DNA of 64,000 bases, from the NCBI RefSeq assembly GCF_015680405.1, contig NZ_JADLJS010000004.1:1-64000 (forward strand), given 5' to 3'. The position numbers were made by a program, and so were the translations under genes. Every line of letters begins with the position of its first letter. The first letter of the stretch is position 1. This stretch comes from Pseudomonas pudica. GTDB lineage: Bacteria > Pseudomonadota > Gammaproteobacteria > Pseudomonadales > Pseudomonadaceae. Of this stretch, positions 37,995-46,454 are shown piece by piece. Below the pieces are notes generated by a model that ran no database searches, was not told the DNA's origin, and was given only the letters and a program-made list of their open reading frames with translations.

Positions 37995-39302
37995 TTGAAC
38001 CAGAACTGGCACGCGACCCTGATTCGCCACCTGCTGCTGCTGATAACCGTCTGCCTGATCGGCGGGCTGGTCAGCGGCTACTATGGCTGGAGCCTGGCCA
38101 TCGGCCTGGCGCTCTACCTGGGCTGGACCCTCAAGCAACTGCTGCGCCTGCATGACTGGCTGCGCAACCACCAACCCGACGAAGCACCGCCCGATGGCTA
38201 CGGCCTGTGGGGCGAGGTGTTCGACAGCATCTACCACCTGCAACGCCGCGACCAGCGCGTGCGCGGCCGCCTGCAGGCGGTGATCGACCGGGTGCAGGAG
38301 TCTACCGCCGCGCTGCGTGACGCGGTGATCATGCTGGACAGCGACGGCAACCTGGAATGGTGGAACCGCGCCGCCGAAACCCTCTTGGGCTTCAAGACCC
38401 CACAGGACGGCGGCCAGCAGGTGACCAACCTGGTGCGCCACCCGCGCTTCAAGGAATATTTCGAGGCAGGGAACTACCTTGAGCCGCTGGAAATCCCCTC
38501 GCCGATCAACGACCGCATGCGCGTACAGCTGCACATCACCCGCTATGGCAACAACGAGCACCTGATGCTGGTGCGCGATGTTACCCGCATCCACCAGCTG
38601 GAGCAGATGCGCAAGGACTTCGTCGCCAACGTATCCCACGAGCTGCGCACACCACTGACGGTGATCACCGGGTATCTGGAAACCTTGCTGGACAACGTCG
38701 AAGACGTGAACCCGCGCTGGAGCCGAGCCCTGCAGCAGATGAGCCAGCAAGGTTCGCGCATGCAGACGCTGCTAAACGACCTGCTGCTGCTGGCCAAGCT
38801 GGAGGCCACCGACTACCCGTCGGACAACCAGCCAGTGGCGGTCGATGCCTTGCTCGCCGCGATCAAGAACGACGCCCAGGCGCTGTCCGGGCCCCGCAAC
38901 CAGCGCATTACCCTGGAAGCCGCACCCGGCGTACAGCTGAAAGGCAGCGAGTCGGAGCTGCGCAGTGCTTTTTCCAACCTGGTGTTCAACGCGGTCAAGT
39001 ACACCCAGGACGAAGGCAGCATCCGTATTCGCTGGTGGGCCGATGCTCAGGGCGCGCACCTGTCGGTGCAGGACTCGGGGGTGGGCATCGATGCCAAGCA
39101 CCTGCCACGCCTGACCGAGCGCTTCTACCGGGTCGACTCCAGCCGTGCCTCGAATACCGGTGGCACCGGGCTGGGGCTGGCGATCGTCAAACATGTGCTG
39201 ATGCGCCACCGCGGCAAGCTGGAGATCAGCAGCGTGCCGGGGCATGGCAGTACCTTTACCTGTCACTTCGCGCCGGCACAATTGGCTAACGGCAAGGCTT
39301 GA
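37995..39302 (+). CDS. phoR: Phosphate regulon sensor kinase PhoR
   Basis: An inner-membrane histidine kinase that phosphorylates PhoB when Pst transport is low. It has 435 residues. Two N-terminal helices have almost no periplasmic loop between them, then a PAS domain (about 100-195), HisKA with H215 in FVANVSHELRTPLT, and HATPase_c with GTGLGLAIVKHVLMRH. The start is an unusual TTG at 37995, supported by AAGGA at 37982-37986. The upstream TTG at 37977 has no ribosome site. Confidence 0.97.
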   Translation: MNQNWHATLIRHLLLLITVCLIGGLVSGYYGWSLAIGLALYLGWTLKQLLRLHDWLRNHQPDEAPPDGYGLWGEVFDSIYHLQRRDQRVRGRLQAVIDRVQESTAALRDAVIMLDSDGNLEWWNRAAETLLGFKTPQDGGQQVTNLVRHPRFKEYFEAGNYLEPLEIPSPINDRMRVQLHITRYGNNEHLMLVRDVTRIHQLEQMRKDFVANVSHELRTPLTVITGYLETLLDNVEDVNPRWSRALQQMSQQGSRMQTLLNDLLLLAKLEATDYPSDNQPVAVDALLAAIKNDAQALSGPRNQRITLEAAPGVQLKGSESELRSAFSNLVFNAVKYTQDEGSIRIRWWADAQGAHLSVQDSGVGIDAKHLPRLTERFYRVDSSRASNTGGTGLGLAIVKHVLMRHRGKLEISSVPGHGSTFTCHFAPAQLANGKA

Positions 39303-39306
39303 GATC

Positions 39307-39350
39307 GGGGCTGCTGCGCAGCCCTTCGCGGGCACGCCCTCTCCCACAAG
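39307..39350. repeat. Single REP element (degenerate)
   Basis: GGGGCTGCTGCGCAGCCC foot then CTTCGCGGGCACGCCCTCTC. The inner stem is imperfect and there is no partner. It lies directly after phoR. Confidence 0.7.
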
Positions 39351-39410
39351 GACCGCAATAAGTCCGCCACCCTTTGCTTTTACGGCCCCAGCCGCTACAT
39401 TGGACCCCCT

Positions 39411-39437
39411 GTGCCAGCAAGAGCTGGCACTTTTTTT
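39411..39437 (+). terminator. Intrinsic terminator between phoR and the CBS-domain gene
   Basis: GTGCCAGC and GCTGGCAC form a perfect 8-bp stem with an AAGA tetraloop, followed by T7. It ends 38 nt before the start of the next gene, leaving little room for a separate promoter. Confidence 0.85.
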
Positions 39438-39475
39438 CTCTCTATCTCGAAGACGGACCCCGTAAAAACTCCATC

Positions 39476-40816
39476 ATGGACCCTTCCCCTGGTATCAGCC
39501 TCACCTCGTTATTCGCCGATTTCGGCATGATCATCTTTGCCTTGCTTCTTGTGCTGCTCAACGGCTTCTTTGTTGCCGCCGAGTTCGCCATGGTCAAGCT
39601 GCGCGCCACCCGCGTCGAGTCCATCGCCGAGCTGCATGGCTGGCGTGGCAGCATCCTGCGCAAGGTACACAACCAGCTCGACGCCTACCTGTCGGCCTGC
39701 CAGCTGGGCATCACCCTCGCCTCGCTGGGCCTGGGCTGGGTCGGTGAACCGGCGTTCGCCCACCTGCTCGAGCCGCTGCTGGCCTACCTGGGCGTGGACA
39801 CGCCCGAGCTGATCAAGGCCATCTCGTTCTTCGTCGCCTTCTTCGTCATCTCGTACCTGCATATCGTGGTCGGCGAGCTGGCGCCCAAGTCCTGGGCCAT
39901 CCGCAAGCCCGAACTGCTGTCGCTGTGGACCGCCGTGCCGCTGTACCTGTTCTACTGGGTGATGTACCCGGCCATCTACCTGCTCAATGCCAGCGCCAAC
40001 ACCATCCTGCGCATTGCCGGCCAGGGCGAGCCCGGCCCACACCACGAGCACCACTACAGCCGTGAAGAGCTCAAGCTGATCCTGCACTCCAGCCGTGGCC
40101 AGGACCCGAGCGACCAAGGCATGCGCGTGCTGGCCTCGGCCGTGGAAATGGGCGAGTTGGAAGTAGTCGACTGGGCCAACTCGCGCGAGGACATGGTCAG
40201 CATCGATGCCCATGCGCCGTTGAAGCAGATCCTGGCCCTGGTGCGCCGTCACAAATTCAGCCGCTACCCGGTGTACGACGCCGAGCGTGAGGAGTTCACC
40301 GGCCTGCTGCACATCAAGGACCTGCTGCTGGAGCTGGCCGAACTCGAGCACCTGCCCGAAACCATCGACCTCGACGACCTGGCTCGGCCACTGGAGCGCG
40401 TGTCACGGCACATGCCGCTGGCGCAGTTGCTGGAGCAGTTCCGCAAGGGCGGTGCGCACTTCGTACTGGTGGAGGAAGCCGATGGCAAGGTGATTGGCTA
40501 CCTGACCATGGAAGACGTGCTGGAAGTGCTGGTAGGCGACATCCAGGACGAACACCGCAAGACCGAGCGCGGCATCCTTGCCTACCAGCCGGGCAAGCTG
40601 CTGGTGCGCGGCGACACGCCGCTGTTCAAGGTCGAACGTCTGCTGGGCGTCGACCTTGACCACATCGAGGCAGAAACCCTGGCCGGGCTGGTCTACGAGA
40701 CGCTCAAGCGCGTGCCTGAAGAAGAGGAAGTGCTGGAGGTCGAAGGGCTGCGCATCATCATCAAGAAGATGAAAGGGCCGAAGATCGTGTTGGCCAAGGT
40801 GCTCAAGCTGGATTGA
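39476..40816 (+). CDS. HlyC/CorC family membrane protein with CBS domains
   Basis: A 446-residue protein. An N-terminal DUF21/CNNM membrane domain with four helices (about 10-200; LLVLLNGFFVAAEFAMVKLR) is followed by two CBS domains (about 215-340) and a C-terminal CorC_HlyC domain (DTPLFKVERLLGVDLDH). Relatives take part in magnesium or cobalt efflux. The ATG at 39476 is the first start behind the terminator. There is no close partner gene. Confidence 0.93.
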   Translation: MDPSPGISLTSLFADFGMIIFALLLVLLNGFFVAAEFAMVKLRATRVESIAELHGWRGSILRKVHNQLDAYLSACQLGITLASLGLGWVGEPAFAHLLEPLLAYLGVDTPELIKAISFFVAFFVISYLHIVVGELAPKSWAIRKPELLSLWTAVPLYLFYWVMYPAIYLLNASANTILRIAGQGEPGPHHEHHYSREELKLILHSSRGQDPSDQGMRVLASAVEMGELEVVDWANSREDMVSIDAHAPLKQILALVRRHKFSRYPVYDAEREEFTGLLHIKDLLLELAELEHLPETIDLDDLARPLERVSRHMPLAQLLEQFRKGGAHFVLVEEADGKVIGYLTMEDVLEVLVGDIQDEHRKTERGILAYQPGKLLVRGDTPLFKVERLLGVDLDHIEAETLAGLVYETLKRVPEEEEVLEVEGLRIIIKKMKGPKIVLAKVLKLD

Positions 40817-40817
40817 G

Positions 40818-40910
40818 GGTCATTCGCGGGCTCGCCCGCTCCCACAGGATCGCCAAAGGCCGGGCCTTTCAGATTACCTGTGGGAGCGGGCGAGCCCGCG
40901 AAGAAGCCGG
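40818..40910. repeat. Inverted REP pair (cgcgggctcgccc subtype)
   Basis: Stems TTCGCGGGCTCGCCCGCTCC and its mirror are exact. The spacer contains GGCCGGGCC. It lies between the convergent CBS-domain and M23 peptidase genes. Confidence 0.88.
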
Positions 40911-40916
40911 CACGGA

Positions 40917-41813
40917 TCAAGGGTTACCCGCAGTGAAGTCAGGCAACCCGCTAATCGGCCTGTCGAACCGATAAGGTATCGACTCCAGCGCCAACCCCAC
41001 ATTGCGCTGCACCACGAAATGCAGGTGCGGCCCGGTGCTGTTGCCGGTATTGCCCGACTTGGCCAGCATCTGCCCCTGCCGCACCCGTTGCCCCTCCGCC
41101 ACCACCACCGAACCGCGCATCAGGTGCAGGTATACGCCCATGGTGCCGTCCGGGTGCAGGATCCTGACGAAATTGCCCGACGGGTTGGGGCCGCGCCCGC
41201 TCTGGCTGTTCTCCGTCTTCACCACCACCCCTTCCCGCGCCGCAACGATTGTGGTGCCCTCGGGCATGGCGATATCCATGGCATAACGCCCTTTGGGCCC
41301 AAAATGGCTGATCCGGCCATTGGGGCCCTGGGTCACGCGGAACGGCCCGCCGATCCAGGGGAATGCATAGCGGAAGCCTTGGGGCCGCTTGCCCGGGTCG
41401 CCCATGGCCTGCAGCAGGGTCGAGCGGTAGTTCAGCAGCATCCCGGGCCGCCCCCTGAGCACGCTTAGCATTTGCGTGGTGCGCGGCGGCAGTACCCGGC
41501 GCACGGTACGCGGGGCATTGCCACCTTGAGCGTTCACCAGGTTGTCCAGGCGCAGTTCCACCTCCACCGGCACATGCATCTGGTTGCGGGCCGAAAAGCT
41601 CACGCCGCCGTTGAAGGTTATCGCGTTCAGCAGCACCTGGCCTTCGGGCACCTCGACCATGGGCACGCGCCGCACAAAGGTTTTGGCACCGGGGCCGGGC
41701 CGATCGGAATAGGAGGTCACACGGCCGTCATCGGTGATCTCGTAGATGGTCATGCCCAGGCTCGACGCCGAGGCCATGAGCAATGCACAGAACAGCAGCA
41801 GGCGGGCGGGCAT
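40917..41813 (-). CDS. Secreted M23 family metallopeptidase
   Basis: A 298-residue periplasmic protein. A signal peptide (about 1-20) precedes a DUF4124-like segment (IYEITDDGRVTSYSDRPGPG). The C-terminal LytM/M23 domain has the zinc ligands H in HFGPKGRYAMDIAMP with D, and HLHF in GPHLHFVV. It probably cleaves peptidoglycan cross-links or activates an amidase. It is convergent with the CBS-domain gene. Confidence 0.93.
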   Translation of the reverse strand: MPARLLLFCALLMASASSLGMTIYEITDDGRVTSYSDRPGPGAKTFVRRVPMVEVPEGQVLLNAITFNGGVSFSARNQMHVPVEVELRLDNLVNAQGGNAPRTVRRVLPPRTTQMLSVLRGRPGMLLNYRSTLLQAMGDPGKRPQGFRYAFPWIGGPFRVTQGPNGRISHFGPKGRYAMDIAMPEGTTIVAAREGVVVKTENSQSGRGPNPSGNFVRILHPDGTMGVYLHLMRGSVVVAEGQRVRQGQMLAKSGNTGNSTGPHLHFVVQRNVGLALESIPYRFDRPISGLPDFTAGNP

Positions 41814-41909
41814 GATAGTGGCTTTTTGACAGTTATGATTTGTCGAAGCCTAGCAGGGGGTTTTGTGGCGGGTATGACAGTTGGTCGGATGGCCCTGGGT
41901 TGCGCAGCG

Positions 41910-41946
41910 TTTTTGTAGGAGCAGCCTTGTGCTGCTCCTACAAAAA
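41910..41946. repeat. Perfect 16-bp palindrome, REP-derived
   Basis: TTTTTGTAGGAGCAGC and GCTGCTCCTACAAAAA enclose a 5-nt CTTGT loop. The words GTAGGAGC and GCTCCTAC are the conserved ends of the cgcgacacaa REP subtype. The T runs lie on the 5' side of the stem on both strands, so it cannot work as an intrinsic terminator. Confidence 0.7.
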
Positions 41947-41965
41947 GTGCGGTGTGAGGCTGCGG

Positions 41966-42862
41966 TCAGGCGCCGGGGGTGAAATGCTTCTGCGCCGTCC
42001 CGCGGGCAATCAGCCGCGACAGGTAGTCGAGCTTCTGGGCATCCTGGTCGACGAACTTGAAGGTCAGTTGCAACCAGTCACTGTCGGGTTTGGGTTCCAG
42101 TGCCGCTACGGCATGCAGGTAGCCGTTCAGCCGCGCGACTTCGGCGTTGTCGCCCTGCTCCAGGTCCAGCACCGCGCCTTCCAGCACCTGGGGCAGCGCT
42201 TCGCCACGGCGCACCACCAGCAAGGCCTCTTTCAAGCTCAGCGCCTTGATCACGCACGGCTGCATGCCGCCGGCCAGCCGCAACTGGCCCTGGCCACGGC
42301 CGGTCGGCGCTGGAGCGGCGGGCCGGGGGGCACTGGCCACTGGCCTGGCGGGTGCAGGCGCCGGCGCTGGAGCCGTGACTTTCACCGCTTCAGGCTTGCC
42401 GGCTGTCAGCGCATTCAGCGAGTCATTGGCGAACGCCGAGTTGACCCGTGCCGGACCGCTGGCCATCAGGCTGTCGAGCTTACCGATCTTGGTCAGGGCC
42501 TTTTTCACCTTGGTCAGCAATTGCTCGTTGGTGAACGGCTTGCCGACAAAATCGGAAACGCCCGCCTGAATCGCCTGGATGACGTTTTCCTTGTCGCCTC
42601 GGCTGGTCACCATGATGAACTGCAGGCTCTTCAACTCCGGCTGCTGGCGGCACCAGGTGAGCAGCTCCAGACCGGACATTTCCGGCATTTCCCAGTCGCA
42701 CAGGACCAGGTCGAACGCTTCCTTGCCCAGCATGGCCATGGCCTTGCGACCGTTGACGGCGTCGTCGATGGTCATGCCCGGGAAGGCATTGCGCAGGCAT
42801 TTGCGGACCAGGTCACGGATAAACGGGGCGTCATCCACGACCAGCACATTCACTTTACTCAT
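41966..42862 (-). CDS. Response regulator with C-terminal PilZ-like domain
   Basis: A 298-residue protein. The receiver domain (1-125) has the acidic pair D10/D11, phosphoacceptor D56 (LVLCDWEMPEMSG) and a conserved K in VGKPF. A Pro/Ala linker (about 160-190) leads to a 110-residue domain whose end (LNGYLHAVAALEPKPDSDWL then DAQKLDYLSRLIARG) resembles PilZ, but the c-di-GMP motifs RxxxR and DxSxxG are not visible. No kinase is adjacent. Its partner may be elsewhere, or PhoR may cross-talk. Confidence 0.88.
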   Translation of the reverse strand: MSKVNVLVVDDAPFIRDLVRKCLRNAFPGMTIDDAVNGRKAMAMLGKEAFDLVLCDWEMPEMSGLELLTWCRQQPELKSLQFIMVTSRGDKENVIQAIQAGVSDFVGKPFTNEQLLTKVKKALTKIGKLDSLMASGPARVNSAFANDSLNALTAGKPEAVKVTAPAPAPAPARPVASAPRPAAPAPTGRGQGQLRLAGGMQPCVIKALSLKEALLVVRRGEALPQVLEGAVLDLEQGDNAEVARLNGYLHAVAALEPKPDSDWLQLTFKFVDQDAQKLDYLSRLIARGTAQKHFTPGA

Positions 42863-42981
42863 CGATACTCCTTCTGAATCCCGACTAGCCTACCGCCGAA
42901 TAATGGCCACTTGCTACAACCTGGTCACGCCGGGACTTCTTCACATCGTTCGCGGGTGCCTGCCGGCTCCTCGACCGCAAA

Positions 42982-43007
42982 CGAAAACGCCCGGCCAAGG
43001 CCGGGCG
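42982..43007 (-). terminator. Intrinsic terminator of the pst-phoU operon
   Basis: CGCCCGGCC and GGCCGGGCG form a 9-bp stem with a 2-nt loop. On the minus strand it is followed by TTTTCGTTT, 20 nt past the phoU stop. Confidence 0.85.
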
Positions 43008-43026
43008 TCGATGCTCGGGAGCAACC

Positions 43027-43797
43027 TTACTTATCGTCAGGTTCGGCCGGAACATTAGCGTTTTCGCCGTCGGAAACAGCAGTGCCCTGCACTTCTGCCG
43101 TCATGCGCTTGAGGCCCATGTGACGCACGTCTGTGCCGCGCACCAGGTAGATCACCAGCTCGGAGATGTTGCGCGCATGGTCGCCGATACGCTCCAGTGA
43201 ACGCAGCACCCAGATCACGCTCAGTACCCGCGAGATCGAGCGCGGGTCTTCCATCATGTAGGTCACCAGCTCACGCAGGGCGGTCTTGTATTCACGGTCG
43301 ATGGTCTTGTCGTACTGGGCCACCGACAGCGCCAGGTCGGCGTCGAAGCGGGCAAAGGCGTCCAACGCGTCGCGGACCATGTTGCGCACCTGATCGCCGA
43401 TGTGACGCACCTCGACATAGCCGCGCGGCGACTCGCCTTCCTCGCACAGCTGGATGGCGCGACGGGCGATCTTGGTCGACTCGTCACCGATGCGCTCCAG
43501 GTCGATCACCGACTTGGAGATGCTGATGATCAGGCGCAGGTCGGAGGCCGCCGGCTGACGACGGGCGAGGATGCGCAGGCACTCCTCGTCGATGTTGCGC
43601 TCCATCTGGTTGATCTGCTCGTCGACTTCGCGCACTTGCTGGGCCAGGCCCGAGTCGGCTTCGATCAGCGCAGTGACTGCGTCGTTGACCTGCTTTTCGA
43701 CCAGGCCGCCCATGGCCAGCAGGTGGCTACGCACCTCTTCGAGCTCGGCGTTGAACTGCTGGGAAATGTGATGCGTAAGGCTTTCTTTGTTGATCAT
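43027..43797 (-). CDS. phoU: Phosphate signalling protein PhoU
   Basis: A cytoplasmic negative regulator that links PstB and PhoR. It has 256 residues in two three-helix bundles, each with the metal-binding motif: EIDEQINQMERNIDEECLRI type in the first half and SLERIGDHARNISELVIYLV in the second. It is the last gene of the pst operon, followed by a terminator. Confidence 0.97.
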   Translation of the reverse strand: MINKESLTHHISQQFNAELEEVRSHLLAMGGLVEKQVNDAVTALIEADSGLAQQVREVDEQINQMERNIDEECLRILARRQPAASDLRLIISISKSVIDLERIGDESTKIARRAIQLCEEGESPRGYVEVRHIGDQVRNMVRDALDAFARFDADLALSVAQYDKTIDREYKTALRELVTYMMEDPRSISRVLSVIWVLRSLERIGDHARNISELVIYLVRGTDVRHMGLKRMTAEVQGTAVSDGENANVPAEPDDK

Positions 43798-43860
43798 CGT
43801 TCGCTCCGCGAAGAAGCTGCAAGCTTCAAGTAGTTCGTGTCGTGCCCTGGCTGGCCAGGC

Positions 43861-44694
43861 TTAGCCGTAGCGACCGGTGATGTAGTCTTCGGTCTGTTTC
43901 TTCGCCGGGTTGGTGAACAGGGTGTCGGTATCCCCGAATTCGACCAGTTTGCCCATGTACATGAATGCGGTGTAGTCCGAAACACGGGCCGCCTGCTGCA
44001 TGTTGTGGGTCACGATGACGATGGTGTACTTGGATTTCAGTTCGTAGATCAGTTCCTCGACTTTCAGGGTCGAGATCGGGTCCAGTGCCGAGCACGGCTC
44101 GTCGAGCAGCAGCACTTCCGGCTCCACGGCGATGGTGCGGGCAATGACCAGACGCTGCTGCTGGCCACCGGACAGGCCCAGTGCCGAGTCGTGCAGGCGG
44201 TCCTTGACCTCGTCCCACAGGGCCGCGCCCTTCAGCGCCCACTCGACCGCTTCGTCCAGCACGCGCTTCTTGTTGATGCCTTGGATGCGCAGGCCGTATA
44301 CCACGTTTTCGTAAATGGTCTTGGGGAACGGGTTGGGCTTCTGGAACACCATGCCCACACGGCGGCGCAGCTCGGCCACATCCTCGCCCTTGCGGTAGAT
44401 ATTGTTGCCGTACAGGTTGATGGCGCCCTCCACGCGGCAGCCGTCAACCAGGTCGTTCATGCGGTTGAAGGTGCGCAGCAGGGTCGACTTGCCGCAGCCG
44501 GACGGTCCGATGAAGGCGGTCACACGCTGCTTGGGGATGTTCATCTGCACATCGAACAGCGCTTGTTTGTCGCCGTAGAACAGGCTCAGGCCCGGCACTT
44601 CGATGGCTACGGTTTCTTCGGCCAGGCGCAGGCTCTGCTTGTCGCGGCCCAGGGCAGACATGTCGATGCCGTGGGCATGGGATTCTTGCTGCAT
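43861..44694 (-). CDS. pstB: Phosphate ABC transporter ATP-binding protein
   Basis: The ATPase of the high-affinity phosphate importer. It has 277 residues. Walker A is GPSGCGKST, the signature is LSGGQQQR and Walker B is VLLLDEP. I chose the ATG at 44694, which is preceded by GGAG; the first in-frame ATG at 44706 has no ribosome site. The gene is 72 nt downstream of pstA. Confidence 0.97.
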   Translation of the reverse strand: MQQESHAHGIDMSALGRDKQSLRLAEETVAIEVPGLSLFYGDKQALFDVQMNIPKQRVTAFIGPSGCGKSTLLRTFNRMNDLVDGCRVEGAINLYGNNIYRKGEDVAELRRRVGMVFQKPNPFPKTIYENVVYGLRIQGINKKRVLDEAVEWALKGAALWDEVKDRLHDSALGLSGGQQQRLVIARTIAVEPEVLLLDEPCSALDPISTLKVEELIYELKSKYTIVIVTHNMQQAARVSDYTAFMYMGKLVEFGDTDTLFTNPAKKQTEDYITGRYG

Positions 44695-44766
44695 GGTCAA
44701 CTCCATACGCTAACAATTCGTTTCAAAGGGCCACCCGGCTCACGGGCGGCACGCTTGCAATCAGGA

Positions 44767-46437
44767 TCAACTGTCGAGAGCCTTGTACTTCTCGCGCAAG
44801 TGGTTGCGGATCCACACGGCCGAGAGATTGAGGGCCGCGATCACCAGCACCAGCAGCAACGCGGTGGCGTATACCAACGGCCGCGCGGCTTCGACGTTGG
44901 GGCTCTGGAAGCCGACGTCATAGATGTGGAAGCCCAGGTGCATGATCTTCTGGTCCAGGTGCAGGTACGGGTAGTTCCCGTCCACCGGCAGCGACGGGGC
45001 CAGCTTCACCACACCTACCAGCATCAGCGGTGCCACTTCACCGGCAGCGCGGGCCACGGCGAGGATCATGCCGGTCATCATCGCCGGGCTGGCCATCGGC
45101 AGAACGATCTTCCACAGGGTTTCGGCTTTGGTCGCGCCCAGGGCCAGCGAGCCTTCGCGCACGGTACGCGGGATACGCGCCAGGCCTTCCTCGGTTGCCA
45201 CGATCACCACCGGCACGGCCAGCAGCGCCAGGGTCAGCGATGCCCACAGCAGGCCAGGAGTACCCAGGGTTGGAGCCGGCAGCGCTTCAGGGAAGAACAG
45301 GCGGTCGATCGAGCCACCCAGCACATAGACGAAGAAGCCCAGGCCGAACACGCCGTAGACGATCGCCGGTACACCGGCCAGGTTGTTCACCGCGATGCGG
45401 ATCAGGCGGGTCACCGGGCCCTGTCTGGCGTATTCGCGCAGGTACACGGCAGCCAGTACACCGAACGGGGTGACGATAACAGCCATGATCAGGGTCATCA
45501 TCACGGTACCGAAGATGGCCGGGAAGATACCGCCCTCGGTGTTGGCTTCACGCGGATCGTCGCTTAGGAACTCCCAGACCTTGGTGAAGTAGGTACCCAG
45601 CTTGGTGAACCCCGACATGGCGTTCGGCTGGATGGCGTGCACCACCTTGCTGAGGTTGATTTCCACTTCACGGCCGTTGCCATCGCGGGCCACCAGGCTG
45701 TCGCGGGCGAAGGCCTGGTGCAGGCCGGTCAGGCGGTCTTCAATGGCCTTGTAGCGGCTGTTCAGCTCGGCGCGTTCGGCGTCCATGTCAGCCTGAGCGG
45801 CGGCGTCCAGCTTGCCGTCCAGTTCCAGCTTGCGCGCCTGCAGGCGCAGGCGCTCGAGGCCATGATTGATGGCACCGATGTCTTTCTTTTCGAGGCTTTG
45901 CAGCTCACTGTTGAGCTGGTTGGCACGCTTGAGGCGGGCCTGCAGTTCGGTCCAGGCGGCAGCACCTTCGGCGACCACGCGGCCTTCTTCCTTGACGCTG
46001 ACCAGGTAGCCGTAGAAGTTGCCCCACTCGCGGCGCTCCAGGGCGATCAGGTCGGTCGGGTGCTTTTCGTCGACCAGCCAGTCGCCGACCACCCAGGTGA
46101 AGTCGCTGCCGTTGAGGTCGCGGTTGCCCACCTTGATCAGCTCACGGGTCATGAACTCCGGGCCTTGATCAGGCACTGGCAGGCCGGCGCCCTTCAGGCG
46201 GGCACGAGGTACTTCTTCCTTTTGCACCACTTCGCCAATGACGACGTGGTCGGCCTGGCCCGGCACCTTGTAGGTGGCCTGGACAAGATCGGCCGGCCAG
46301 AAGTGGCCCAGGCCGCGCACGGCAATTACCGCCAGCAGGCCAACGGTCATGATCACTGCCATGGCCACCGCGCCGCCGCTCATCCAGACGCCTGGGGCGC
46401 CGCTCTTGAACCAGCCTTTGAGGGAATCCTTTTTCAC
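44767..46437 (-). CDS. pstA: Phosphate ABC transporter permease PstA with large insertion
   Basis: The second membrane subunit of the phosphate importer. It has 556 residues, against about 296 in E. coli. The first helix (about 20-42) is followed by about 250 extra residues, with a coiled-coil-like run around 160-235 rich in Leu, Gln, Glu and Arg. The normal permease core (about 295-556) then has the EAA loop EGSLALGATKAETLWKIVLP. The start is GTG at 46437, with AAAGG about 10 nt upstream. By topology the insertion should be periplasmic. Confidence 0.95.
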   Translation of the reverse strand: MKKDSLKGWFKSGAPGVWMSGGAVAMAVIMTVGLLAVIAVRGLGHFWPADLVQATYKVPGQADHVVIGEVVQKEEVPRARLKGAGLPVPDQGPEFMTRELIKVGNRDLNGSDFTWVVGDWLVDEKHPTDLIALERREWGNFYGYLVSVKEEGRVVAEGAAAWTELQARLKRANQLNSELQSLEKKDIGAINHGLERLRLQARKLELDGKLDAAAQADMDAERAELNSRYKAIEDRLTGLHQAFARDSLVARDGNGREVEINLSKVVHAIQPNAMSGFTKLGTYFTKVWEFLSDDPREANTEGGIFPAIFGTVMMTLIMAVIVTPFGVLAAVYLREYARQGPVTRLIRIAVNNLAGVPAIVYGVFGLGFFVYVLGGSIDRLFFPEALPAPTLGTPGLLWASLTLALLAVPVVIVATEEGLARIPRTVREGSLALGATKAETLWKIVLPMASPAMMTGMILAVARAAGEVAPLMLVGVVKLAPSLPVDGNYPYLHLDQKIMHLGFHIYDVGFQSPNVEAARPLVYATALLLVLVIAALNLSAVWIRNHLREKYKALDS

Positions 46438-46454
46438 GGATCTCTACCTTTCTA

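Noticed and set aside
41910..41946. Intrinsic terminator
   Set aside because: The T run lies on the 5' side of the stem on both strands, so no U tract follows the hairpin.
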